A stretch of 64,000 nucleotides of DNA from Watersipora subatra. Lineage: Eukaryota; Bryozoa; Gymnolaemata; Cheilostomatida; Watersiporidae. Under the pieces are notes generated by a model that saw nothing but the letters and a program-made list of their open reading frames with translations, searched no databases and was not told the DNA's origin. Below, piece by piece: positions 25,474 through 35,777 of the stretch. The DNA is taken from assembly GCF_963576615.1 (NCBI RefSeq), contig NC_088708.1, positions 26,295,191 through 26,359,190 of the forward strand, in the 5' to 3' direction. Numbering within the stretch: position 1 is the stretch's first letter; each line of letters opens with the position of its first letter. A program made the position numbers and the translations under genes.

Positions 25474-25650
25474 ATGATACGCTGTCAGAAGAGAGTATGA
25501 TACGCTGTCAGAAGAGGGTATGATACGCTGTCAGGAGAGAGTATGATACGCTGTCAGAAGAGAGTATGATATGCTGTCAGAAGAGAGTATGATACGCTGT
25601 CAGAAGCAAGTATGATATGCTGTTAGAGGAGAGTATGATACGCTGTCGGA
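25474..25650. repeat. 23-bp minisatellite in intron 1, about eight copies
   Basis: The unit gtatgatacgctgtcagaag plus aga is repeated with a few substitutions (atgctg, gttag, gtcgg) and begins as atgatacgctgtcag at 25474. Confidence 0.9.
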
Positions 25651-26242
25651 GAAGTGTGCTAAGATTTGTGTTGGGAGGATTGCACAGAAACTGTTATACT
25701 GTTGAGAAAATGATACCCAGGAGGTGGATATGCTCGTTTTTTTAAATACCCAGAAAGTTTTATAAAATAAGCCTTTAGAAATTTTCCTTGACCAAAAATC
25801 CAATGAAATATTAAAAATAATTTATCAGCGAACTTCAGTGAAGTTTAAAAATGCTACAAATGAATTGAACAGAAATTCCTGTATTACAATTAGACCGCTG
25901 CACAATCCAATAAAAAATAAACATACTATATTTAATTCTTTGCTCAACATTAGTTATTTGGTAGAACAGTAATGACCAAGCTGACTTCCAGTTTCGTAGT
26001 TCAAATAAAGAGGACTAAACTCCAGATGCTGCGCAGAGCTTCCAGACGTTTTAGATAATTAGCCATTCTCAGCATAAATTACTAAAGAATATTTGTGTAA
26101 TAATGATAACGAACAATTCCCAGTAGATGTTATTCTCACCCACACTAAAGTTTGTTTTCTCTTTAGCTGGGAAAGTTAGCGGCATAGCAACATAAATTCA
26201 ATTGACATTAAAGCTGGTACCTAAGAATGAGGGGATGATATG

Positions 26243-26540
26243 CACCATGTTTCCATGATGCAGTAATCCTCAAGTTTGTGATGGAAACAGCACCTGTGAA
26301 TGTCATGCAAGCTATTCCATTCTAAACATTTTTCATACTTCAGCCATGCCCATTTTAAAAATGCGCTCTAAGCGAGACGTAAGTGTGTTGCTACCTCTGG
26401 CATAGAATTTCTGATCTTTTTTAATTAAGGGCCTGCGTTAACCCGCAACGCGCGAATGCAAACATTGAAACACCTATCATACTGTAACTCAACAGGCACA
26501 CTAATACAAATCCGCATCATTCTTGTCATGGAAACAGTGA
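26243..26540. mobile_element. MITE with CACTATGTTTCCATGA-type ends, copy C
   Basis: The ends are accatgtttccatgatg and tcatggaaacagtga. Inside, tcatgcaagctattccattc, aatccgcatcatt and the gtgatggaaacagcacc block are shared with copy A at 10166-10514. It is shorter by internal deletion and lies in intron 1. Confidence 0.7.
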
Positions 26541-27628
26541 TAAAGTTTGTTATGAAAATTCATTGCATGAGTTTGAAAGTTATTTAATTTGCGAAGCATT
26601 ATGCCATCACTCCGGGAGAGTTTCTGCTGTGAATTCGGAAAGTTCGCTCCAAAATTTTCATAAACTTTGTTCGGTCTTTTATGCCAAGTTATTGTTTTAA
26701 TTATTTTCTCAAAATAGTCTCCCGGGCTATCGGAATCCTAATTAAGCGCTTAAAACTTTGCTGTCAAATAGTTTAGGCCTAGACTAATGACCAAGTAAAT
26801 TATATCTGCTAATCATACATCAGAGTGCCACTAGCAGAGTGACTCGTTAGTCTTTTCATAAAACAAGAAACTGACCTGAGGTATTCACTTGATACAAATT
26901 AATATAATCAATAAGAACAGGTCAAGAACTCGCTACTACCGGCAGTACAACCACAATCGCTGCCACAAGATAGACTAGCCATACCCATACTACATTTTCC
27001 ATGCAATTAGCCATATAATGGCTCACATATGAGCATCTTATGTACTAAATGCTTCTCTAGGCTGTTTGTTCAATCGTAACAAACCATCAGCTTTAGCTAG
27101 ATGATGCTCCCAGTTCTGATCTCTAAGATTATGACGTCCATATAAGAGAATTAGGTTATGCTCATGAGATGCTAGATAAACTTAGTTTTTACTGCAGGAT
27201 AGTAACAATTATTTAGTTTAAAATAAGAAAAAGATCCTTGGCAAGACATGACAACCGATGAAGTCTGTGATAATAGTCAACATTTTGCATCGTGTCGGCA
27301 GCAACTTTGTGCATTCTGAGTTTAATTTTGACAAGGATTGTGCGGGAAGTGTCCAAAAGGTGCCTACATTCTGTCATGTTGACTAGTTGTTGTTCTTAGC
27401 TAATAGTAAACAACTTTCAATAACAGATTGGAGTCAGATTCTTTATCTCGTTTTTCATGATAATAATAATATAGTAGTAGCGCTATGACTCAGCTAAATT
27501 GGCAATGCTGACAGCACAGTCTGTTACATTTCAGTTGTGGACAAGCTCCTAACAAGTTTTAAACTGTTTTAAACTAACAAAGCTTGCCCCTTTTAGTCTC
27601 AGGTAGTTCCAACTCAAATTTAGTTTGA
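26541..27628. other. Intronic sequence, nothing recognised
   Basis: Part of intron 1 of gene 1. No exon, RNA or repeat was noted. Confidence 0.5.
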
Positions 27629-27762
27629 TACTTTCAATCTGCTGCTATAGGCTAGGTGTATAGGGGCTAACAATACTTTCAATTGGCTGCTATAGGCTAG
27701 GTGTATAGGGGATAACAATACTTTCAATTGGCTGCTATAGGCTAGGTGTATAGGGGCTAACA
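27629..27762. repeat. 45-bp tandem repeat, three copies
   Basis: The unit starts tactttcaatnkgctgctat and continues aggctaggtgtataggggnt aacaa. The three copies are almost identical. Confidence 0.9.
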
Positions 27763-28052
27763 GGCATACTACGTTGCATTTTATCTAATCCCCAAGTTAT
27801 AAGCTTGCTGACAAGCTGCAGCATGTCATTTTGTTTTGAGTTGAGTTTAAGATAAACACAGATACCTTTTGTTTGTATATACATATGTTTATACGATGTA
27901 GCTGTCGGCAGCATGATTGTCAGACAACCAGTCGCTTAGCTCAAAGTAATAAACGCATGCTATAATAAACTTTAATCATTGTGATACTAAATTTCTACAT
28001 TAAAGTAGCAAAAGTGGAAAAACTTGCGTTTGGCAGCATTGACGGAATACAC

Positions 28053-28222
28053 GGTAACATCTATGTCTCATTCGGTAACATCTATGTCTCTTTCGGCAAC
28101 ATCTATGGCTTATTCAGTAACATCTATGTCTCATTCAGTAACATCTGTCTCATTCAGTAACATCTATGTCTCATTCAGTAACATCTATGTCTCATTCAGT
28201 AACATCTATGTCTCATTCGGTG
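28053..28222. repeat. 21-bp tandem repeat, eight copies
   Basis: The unit is gtaacatctatgtctcattc plus one base, with one 3-bp shortened copy. The 67-codon Ser/Val/Thr-rich frame across it is a repeat product. Confidence 0.9.
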
Positions 28223-28409
28223 AATAATAGTGCTTGCCCAATCAAATGACAAGTAAAACTTGAATATTTTCGCAACATTCCTAGCCATGTTGTTAATGTG
28301 TCACAATAGATAAGCATCTTGTTTCCTCTACATAAACATTCAAGGCTCACAAAAGTGCTAAAAATGTATTGCTCAGCTCCGCGTGATTGTTTATCAAAGT
28401 ATCAGGCTA

Positions 28410-29022
28410 AAGGTATGGCCACACGTAACGATTATTTTGCTGGTTCTGACCGAAATCATGAAATGAATGAAAAACGGAATTATTTGGCCAAAATTCACAG
28501 AATTGTCAGAGCTGTGCATGCACACCGAAATCGTCAACGAAACACTTTTAATAGGCTAAACAAATTATTAGTGAGCATGATTCTAGCAGCTTTTGCAATT
28601 GGTATAGCCCAAGAAACGTATTATGACACACAATAAAAGTACTAGTGCAACTGCTTAGATTGCACTATTGTTGGTTTTTATTGTTCGGACATTATGGCTA
28701 CGAATCGTTTCTTTTTTAATAATAACAATTTTTATTTAACAGCAAAATTTCCGTTGTAGAAAGAGTTGTCATATTTAGTGCAATCAAGTCAATTGCATCG
28801 TATTTACTACGGCGAATTGTTTTAGTATTTTTATTGCATGTCGAGATATGTGCCTCAGACTATATAAATTGCGAAAGCTGCTAGAATCGTGCTCGCTAAT
28901 AATGACGATTGCGGTGTGTTTGCACAGCTTTCACAATTCTGTGAATTTCGGCCGAGTAATTCTGTGTTTTTTGTTGATTTCATGATTTAGGTCAGAACCA
29001 CAGTTACCTGTGGTCATTCCTT
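28410..29022. mobile_element. Foldback element with AAGGT.TGGCCACACGTAAC ends, diverged copy
   Basis: It starts aaggtatggccacacgtaac and ends in the inverse form (gttacctgtggtcattcctt), with TA on both sides (28408-28409 and 29023-29024). Its arms share gagctgtgcatgcacaccga, gctgctagaatcgtgctcgc and ttctgaccgaaatcatgaa with the long-arm element at 51628-52356, but the two arms have diverged from each other. A 105-codon frame over the left arm is incidental. Confidence 0.8.
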
Positions 29023-29030
29023 TAGACTTG

Positions 29031-29104
29031 TACAGTAGCATAGACTTTAATTCTATGCTACTGTAACTATGATTGATAGTCCATCTATGAATCATCAATC
29101 ATAG
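29031..29104. repeat. Two adjacent short hairpins
   Basis: TACAGTAGCATAGA (29031-29044) is perfectly inverted at 29052-29065. Immediately after it, actatgattgat is inverted as atcaatcatagt at 29093-29104. They sit just outside the right end of a foldback element. Confidence 0.8.
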
Positions 29105-29558
29105 TCACTGGTATGCATGAATTGCTCATCCAAGCTGATACATCAGACATATTGATTTTATCACCTCTTGCCATCGACAAGCGTTTCCAAATCTGTAAGC
29201 GATGGAATTGTTGTAAAAGAGGAAGCTGTGAAAGAAGATGATTGGCATCGACTGCTGAGTGCTGTAATCAGTGAGCCATTTTCACTGTGTCTGTACTTTT
29301 GCTAACATCAAGTTATATATATATATATAAAATTGTTTCCTCACCCCGGATGGGTGGTAAATTCTGCTCTAACTCGGGTCTCTTACCAGAGACCTTGGAG
29401 TTTGAGCACTCGCCTCAAGATCTTAGCTGTTCCCAATAGCGCACTTTTCTGCAACTCACCTGAGTTGATTGTTGTTGGCATTTGGGCAAGCCACATTTTA
29501 TGCGCCGGTGTTATTGCGCCCAGTCCCCAATGACTACTGGGATTACATTGTTCTTACA
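29105..29558. other. Intronic spacer
   Basis: Contains a short (TA)n run at 29307-29328 and a 66-codon frame at 29333 with no recognisable family. Nothing else was seen. Confidence 0.5.
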
Positions 29559-30490
29559 TTACATTATATATATATATATATATCAGTTTTTTTGTCTGTC
29601 CAGCAATTATAGTAATAAAGTTTTAGAGCGAAAATTTCACATCGTACTGGATTTGAACTCATGAAGATTGCCACCGCAACTTTGCAAACACAAACTTAAC
29701 CACAAGACTGAGTCATACTTACTATTGTTAGCTTTTTATCTATGGTATCTTTATCGCTAAATAGGGATACGCTTTGTCATTAATTAATATCAACTTTTGC
29801 GTTCGTTTGGCTTTTTTAAAATTTTTAAATGCCATTTCAAAATTCATTGTTTAGTTTTTTAATTTGTAATTTTCAAATGTGATGTTTCAATTTCAAATGT
29901 CCTATTACCAGCATCAATTTATGGTTCTTCCTCATAGCGATTACTGAAAACTATTAAATTTCAAACTTTTACACAAGGACTGTTGTATTATCTCGAGTAG
30001 GAATTGTATCTACATTCTCTATCCACTCGGTCAAATAAAACATTCGACAAAAACAGTCCGATATCTCATTTTTACATTTGCACCAGTATGAAGAGGTACC
30101 AGTATCATCGTATTCAAAGATTGGATAGATAGCTTCGGTTACAACAGTAACCCTTTTATACACGCACTTCTATGGAATCATTGTGATTATTAATTCGACA
30201 TGTTCATGATTTTTATTTTGTGTTTTCAGCTTGTAATAATTGCATCAGAGTCAAATTATTTTTCATTGTGATCATTGTAGCAAAACAGACTATATAGCCA
30301 TTACTTACTAAGTTTTTCACTTTTGAACACCTTTACAGTTGTCTTATTTTTCTTGTTATATATTTGAGCTGCACAAAACACTTTTCTCGTGATTAAGTTT
30401 AAAAGTTAAAATGGTAAATGCTGTATACCTATGTTAGCTAAAAATAATTTTTCTGACAAAAGGCTTTTCTACTACCAGAACAACTAGTTT
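29559..30490 (-). mobile_element. CCCGG-head / TA-tail retroelement copy, minus strand
   Basis: Read on the minus strand it begins near 30490 with a degraded head (ctagttgttctggtagtag). The body matches the copy at 45525-46354 (tgatcacaatgaaaaataat, tgtttaaatttcaaat-type words), and a tRNA-like module follows at about 29640-29715 with the B-box-like gagttcaaatcc. The 3' end is aaactttattactataattg, then ctggacagac and a (TA)n tail at 29559-29583. Non-coding. Confidence 0.7.
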
Positions 30491-30991
30491 CAACTAGTGT
30501 ATAACATTTTAACAAAATTGATTTGTGATTTATTTTCATCAACAAAATTAGTTGAGCAAAAGAAAAAAGCTGGAGGAGTGATGAAGCCCATAATACGCAA
30601 TAGCATAGCTAGTCAAATTAAATCCTAACTATTTGAATGATCGTAATCAAATACTACTACTAAGTCAATATCTAGGGTCAGCTCAGGGTTCAACAGCCAT
30701 GTTCAGTATGTACCTGGTGGCTGCTGACTCTCTAGATAAGGCTGCTTCATTTACTGTATAAAAACATGCAAGGGCTCATTTAAGCACAATTACATTGGAT
30801 ATCCTGGGAGCTTCTACAATATTGAATTACATGTAGTAGAGCAGTGAAGAATGCTTTCTTGTACTATGCGCTCTTGAATGTACTTGAAATAAACGTACGC
30901 ATTAAAGAAATGTTCGCAACATTCTTGTTGTTAACGAAAAAGAGCAATTTCAACTACAAAACAATTATCTCTACAAACAATTGTTAACTTA
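30491..30991. other. Intronic spacer
   Basis: AT-rich sequence of intron 1 without recognised features. Confidence 0.5.
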
Positions 30992-31894
30992 AAGGTTGAC
31001 TTGCAACAAAATTCACATTACAGTTATTTCATATCAAAAGATTCACCATGTCTTACTCTGCTGTGTTGTAAGTGCAAAATATGTGGAAACGTGATTACAA
31101 GCTCTTAAAAGCTCAAAAACGAACAGTTAAATCACGAAAATGCCATAGTTTGGAATCTCTTTATTTTGATGACATTCTCAAACGTGGTTATTGTTTTGAC
31201 ACATAACATCACATAAAATTAAAGGCCAACAAAAGGCTCAATATAAAACGTCTTGCAACACTAGTTTATGACAAACACTTCAGGTTCTACCGAAAAGCCC
31301 GTATCAAATATAGATGCTCGCTACTTCACAGTTTTGTTTCGGCTTGGTCTAATCATCTAGTCGTAATCTGATCATGTGACCCATACTTCTTGCCAAACAG
31401 CGCGAACAATTTCTGCAGCATTTTTCAACTATCACAGGTGACCAACAGGCTGCTCATGCTTATCAGAAGATGATATGTACTCCTTCGAGCTAAGGTTAAA
31501 AAATTAAACGAATTTTTACGGTAGGTTTTGAGAGATCAGCGCTCAAAGTGACAGCATCACGATGATGATGAAATAGATGCGTAATGGCAATAGACATGGT
31601 TTTATTGAATGCGTGAAGTATATTCGTGAAAATATTCCAACGAACGAGGTTGCATGAAAGTGTAAACAGAAGCCATCATGTTCAACTACATCCCATTTGA
31701 GCCGTTTTGGAAAGGGATTCCAATCTACGGCCTTATAGTGATGTCTGCGATTAACTGTTTGTTTTTTGCTTTTAAGAGCTTGTAATCACATTTTCACATA
31801 TTTTGTACCTATATGTACAACACAGCAGAGTAAGACAGGGTGAATCTTTTGATACCAAATAAGTGTAATGTGAATTTTGTTGCAAGTCAACCTT
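30992..31894. mobile_element. TA-flanked element with long inverted arms (about 165 bp)
   Basis: It starts aaggttgacttgcaacaaaa and ends with the inverse ttttgttgcaagtcaacctt, with TA at 30990-30991 and 31895-31896. Arms run to about 31158 and from about 31718 and share ttactctgctgtgttgta and gattacaagctcttaaaag. The terminal AAGG with TA target is like the foldback family at 51628-52356, but the rest is unrelated. The 560-bp centre has no transposase frame. Confidence 0.85.
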
Positions 31895-32530
31895 TAAAAG
31901 GTGAGCAAGTTTTAAAAGTCGCTTACAATGTGGGTTTCTCTTCTAATGTTCTCATCCTCTAGCTATTAAACTAATAATGACTAGATGTTTGCCAAGCAAA
32001 GAGGTAAATGTTACACAGATGGATATTATACCACGTAGTCTCCCGTCAAAGGCCAGAGTGCCATGAGCGGTTAATATCTATTGTCACCCTGTAACCAGCT
32101 GCTAGAGCTTAACACTTGTATCGATTGGCATCTTTTAAGTCTTTATGCTGACAATAACTGGGTAATTTGAATATGTCAGGCAGCTATATGCTGCCCAGAC
32201 ACAAATTCAAACTTGCAGTATTCATGATCAACATCCGAGGTTGGTTTTTTCTAGGAGAACTAGTTTAACAATAAAAAAGGATGATTGGTCAAAAAATATA
32301 GTTGAAAACAACACCTGACATCCTCGTAAGTCTTCACAAAGCTACAACTAGGTTAATGAGAGATATTGATTTAGGTTTAAAATGCTGGTTGGCAGCCAGA
32401 GACAATCAATCAAGTCTTTTGGGAATAGACAGTGTTTGAGATAGCTGATCGTTTGCTGTGATTATCGTAATTATAGCACACAATATTTGATCGTCAGTGA
32501 CGAAACTCACTACGTTTTTAATGGGTGGAT

Positions 32531-32650
32531 GATGCAGATTTGGAATTGTGCGCTCGTTGAGTTACCGTGCCATTAGTGTTTCAATGGCCATTCACATGTT
32601 GAGGTTTAATTCGGGTGGTTTGTAAAAAAAGATGAGGAATTGTACGCCTG
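32531..32650. mobile_element. MITE fragment, copy D of the CACTATG family
   Basis: Bases gatgcagatttggaattgtg, gttaccgtgccattagtgtt and gatgaggaattgtacgcc match one half of copies A and B. The other half and the termini are absent. Confidence 0.65.
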
Positions 32651-32727
32651 AGGTCTTAACGTTGCACTCCTAATTTGGTCCTATTCGAAATAGTTGCAAC
32701 TTTTAAATTAAATTTGAACTGCAACAT

Positions 32728-32876
32728 GCGAGTTACATGTAGCCAAAACCTGTAGGAGAGTCGCACCTGTTCAGAATGAATTGATTTAGAGTTGTGTATG
32801 CACGAGTTACATGTAGCCAAAACCTGTAGGAGAGTCGCACCTGTTCAGAATGAATTGATTTAGAGTTGTGTATGCA
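32728..32876. repeat. 74-bp tandem duplication
   Basis: The segment gagttacatgtagccaaaac through gttgtgtatgcac occurs at 32730 and again at 32804, nearly without change. A 72-codon minus frame spanning it repeats a 24-25 residue block and is an artefact. Confidence 0.9.
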
Positions 32877-34031
32877 TGTTCTTAAAGGAGAGAAGACAAT
32901 GATAGATTTTACTGTTAGTACTCTAAATGAAATTTTATGACGGAGTGTCACCGAGTTAATGATGGAGTTATGAAGGGTGACTGGATATGGACTAAACTGT
33001 TATGGACAGAAATGCCTTTTACTTTTGCTTTATTTGGGAAATGGTGTTGTATCCCTATTAAACATTCCCTAGTCGCTCTAATGATTCATGAAGTCTAACT
33101 AAATATAGCTTTATTAAATTGTATCGTTAGCTTAATATATTTTAAACTAGTGCTCATCAAGATTTTATTTGGATAGTTGCTTCCCAATCAGAATTCTATT
33201 AATAAGCATCTAAATACTTTAGCTAGCGTTATGTAATGCACATTTACAAAACGTTGTTTAACGAGTCAATTTATTGCTGATGTCTATCATGTGACTGTGT
33301 AACAAATCAGATTTTAGATTATCCTCAGGCTATATAGGGTTGCTAAGCAACTAATGAATGCTTTGTGTAGAACTTGTTTGTCTCTGCCAGCTGAGAGTTA
33401 CTTTTAGGGCCCTGCTATAAAATGTATAGAAGTACATGCAAAAGCAGTAGCTGCGGTAAATCATGTTTAGTGTAGAAGAAAATGAGAAAGCCAGAAAAAC
33501 ATGCAAACAAACACGGTATAGTCAACGCAAAAAAAACAAATTAAAAATATTTGTCTTGCTCAACTTGTTTTTTCAGTGTGTTATAAATACTCTGCTTCAT
33601 TCTTCAAGATATTTGCAATCAATCTGTCAGCAAGTTACAAAGGTTTTAGACACTTGTTAGTCAAGCATCAGTTCACTGCGTGGGCCAATGGCTTCCTTTC
33701 TATGTTTGACAATGGCATGTCAAACTCTATCAGAAAACAAATAATTGAAAATCAAACTTTCAAAAAATTCATCACTGCAGTCATTTCATTTTGTTTTAGT
33801 AGCCATTTAACTGAGTACTTTCTCGAACAATGGCAGGTCTTCAGCTACCTTTAATTAAAATAATAATCTAGAATAACAAAATTTTGTCATTTGTAAAAGC
33901 ATAAAAATTCTACCAAATTATTGCTATTTTTTATCATGAAGTCTGAAATTCTGACCCTTCAATGCAACATTCTTACGTAAAACTAATATTTATTAAGCTG
34001 GCAAAGTTAAATGTGTGATTTGCTGTTGCAG
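32877..34031. other. Intronic sequence before exon 2
   Basis: Two overlapping frames of 65 and 92 codons (33463-33854) show no known domain or splice support. The intron ends in tgctgttgcag at 34031. Confidence 0.5.
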
Positions 34032-34304
34032 CGTGACTGTCCGGGTGGACAGCTGAGCAGACAGAAGTTTTTAGAAGTATACTCAGAGTTCTTTCCTAAT
34101 GGCAACGCCGAAGGGTTCTGTGAACACGTGTTTCGGACCTTTGATACAGACAGCGGGGGCACGATAGACTTTAAAGAATTCCTTCTTGCCATCAATATCA
34201 CTTCCTCTGGCAAGGTCAGCGACAAACTGAACTGGGCATTTTCCATGTACGACATAGATGGCAACGGTACTATAGAGAAGAATGAGATGGTGCAGATTAT
34301 CAAG
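34032..34304 (+). CDS. Recoverin/visinin-like neuronal calcium sensor, coding exon 2 of 3
   Basis: Residues 37-127 are encoded here, phase 0 at both ends, between a TTGCAG acceptor and a GTAAGA donor. The exon opens RDCPGG, the inactive EF1 site where Cys-Pro prevents calcium binding in all NCS proteins. EF2 (74-85) reads [12 protein letters not shown]: Asp1, Asp3 and Glu12 are present, but position 5 is Gly instead of Asp/Asn/Ser, so calcium affinity may be lowered. EF3 (110-121, [12 protein letters not shown]) is fully canonical. The linker AINITSSGK and the EFFPNG motif are closer to visinin/recoverin than to neurocalcin. The exon ends after VQIIK, exactly where the paralogue at 53187-53564 also ends. 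Reading through the donor adds about 67 unrelated codons, so splicing is required. Confidence 0.93.
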
Positions 34305-35474
34305 GTAAGATCATACAGGAAGTTTATGAATATGTATTTCAAGAGAAGACCTTGTCACCGTGACAACAGCCTTAACGCAATCCCAATGGTGTGCTCATGT
34401 TTTCAAATTGAAGGTGGAATAATATGGGAAAGCTCTGTCTGGCTTACTTTGAAGAGGTTGCCTTCTACTTACTTGTATTTGATGTACCGTAAAACTATTA
34501 TTTGAACGCCGTGGCGCTTTATTTTTCAGCCCTTCCCTTTAAATGACACTTTATTAGAGGTGACATTCAAATAAAGGGTGGCGTTGTGTTTTTCAAACAT
34601 CTCGTCCAAAATATTGAGAAGATAAATAATGTAATATTAAACCTTTACACGGGCAAATTGAATGTCGCCTATATTTTGCACACTCCTTCGGGCGGAGCAA
34701 CATTAATCCTTTCGGATTACAAAAATTTGCTACCTTTTCTCCAACTTGTGATAGACCTCTAAATAAATTTGCACGTGGAAGCTGATACACATTTCTACCA
34801 GTTGATATCTATTGCTTGCGTTTAACATACTATGATCTTATAGCCTGCGTTGCAATTTGTTAAAGCTTTCAAGTTTCTTTTCATTCTAAATTTGAAGGCA
34901 TATTTTTATTTTATAACTACAACTAACAAAGTTGCATAAAAGCTCATTTCATTCATAGATATGTTGCTTGTTTGCAGCCAAAACTGGCTTTTTATGTGCA
35001 ATAGAAGAGGAGTTACGAGCGGCAATCCATTGTAAACCGAGTTCAGATTATCGCAATGATGCTATCAAATAATATGCTATAAATCTGTACATTTATAAGT
35101 TATATAATAATAATACAAAATAAAAACTCTATTTTTTTGCTCTATTTTTCAACCCTTTTCCCATCATGGTGTTCAAATAGAGGAGGCGATCATACAAAGG
35201 TGGCGCGCAAATACAGGTTTCACGGTAATTCAGTTTCTCAGATGTCATGTGACAAATGAACTTTATCATAACACCTGCATTTATATTGGGCTAAATTATA
35301 TCAAATATATTGCCACGCTGTCCAAAAGTTAGATAGACTACTCAGCTTACCTCTGTACTCGCATTTTTAAAATTGGTAAGGTGGACACAATTTCAAATTT
35401 CTACATAAAATGATTGTTTTAATTAGGTAGTTGTTAGAGAAATGCATTATTTAATTTCCTAGCTTTATTTGTAG
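34305..35474 (+). other. Intron 2 of calcium sensor gene 1 (1.17 kb)
   Basis: Runs from GTAAGA to TTGTAG in phase 0. Its middle 743 bp is a mobile element (34485-35227). Confidence 0.85.
34485..35227. mobile_element. TACCGTRAAAC-ended element in intron 2, copy 2
   Basis: The left end taccgtaaaactattatttg (then aacgcc) is the imperfect inverse of the right end gcgcaaatacaggtttcacg (then gta). A TA may be the target duplication. Internal blocks gtcacctctaataaagtg-like and ccgcccgaaggagtgtgcaa (reverse strand) link it to 11426-12347. It has no transposase frame. It fills nearly two thirds of the host intron. Confidence 0.8.
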
Positions 35475-35672
35475 GCCATTTACAATATGGTAGGCAATGA
35501 GATGAAAGGATCACCAGATGAACAACCAGAAGATAGAACCGAAAAGATCTTTTCCCAAATGGATAAAAACAAAGACGGTGTTCTAACAAAGCAGGAATTT
35601 ATTGAAGGCTGTCTAGCTGATGACTTCTTATGCCAGATGCTGACAGCAAATACTGCCAGCGCCGCACAATGA
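35475..35672 (+). CDS. Recoverin/visinin-like neuronal calcium sensor, coding exon 3 of 3
   Basis: Residues 128-192 and the TGA stop. The exon opens AIYNMVG, the helix following EF3 in every NCS protein, and continues through PEDRTEKIFSQM into EF4 (157-168, DKNKDGVLTKQE). That loop is canonical, unlike the inactive EF4 of vertebrate recoverin. The tail, from EFIEGCLADDF to a Ser/Ala-rich end, lacks the [11 protein letters not shown] signature seen in the neighbouring paralogue, so the C-terminal segment that covers the target-binding groove is distinct. Total length (192) is normal for the family. A poly(A) signal follows 100 bp after the stop. Confidence 0.92.
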   Translation, partial: AIYNMVGNEMKGSPDEQPEDRTEKIFSQMDKNKDGVLTKQEFIEGCLADDFLCQMLTANTASAAQ

Positions 35673-35771
35673 TTTCTAACACCACTTCTTTAACCGCCAA
35701 CCAGTTCCTGGATGCTAGAGTCATCTAACGCTTTTCATGCGCGCACAAACCGTATCTAGTACACCGTATGC

Positions 35772-35777
35772 AATAAA
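35772..35777 (+). terminator. Poly(A) signal AATAAA of gene 1
   Basis: AATAAA lies 100 bp after the TGA, with GT-rich sequence (tagtgtg, tttgtgatag) some 25-55 bp later. This fits a short 3' UTR. Confidence 0.65.

Larger units (their letters stand above)
25201..34031 (+). other. Intron 1 of calcium sensor gene 1 (8.8 kb)
   Basis: The intron runs from GTGAGT to TTGCAG in phase 0. It contains a 23-bp minisatellite, several mobile elements, tandem repeats and two unrecognised small frames near 33463-33854. No further EF-hand exon was found inside it. Confidence 0.8.

Noticed and set aside
28319-28636. 105-codon frame with basic residues
   Set aside because: It lies over the left arm of a TA-flanked foldback element whose sequence recurs elsewhere.
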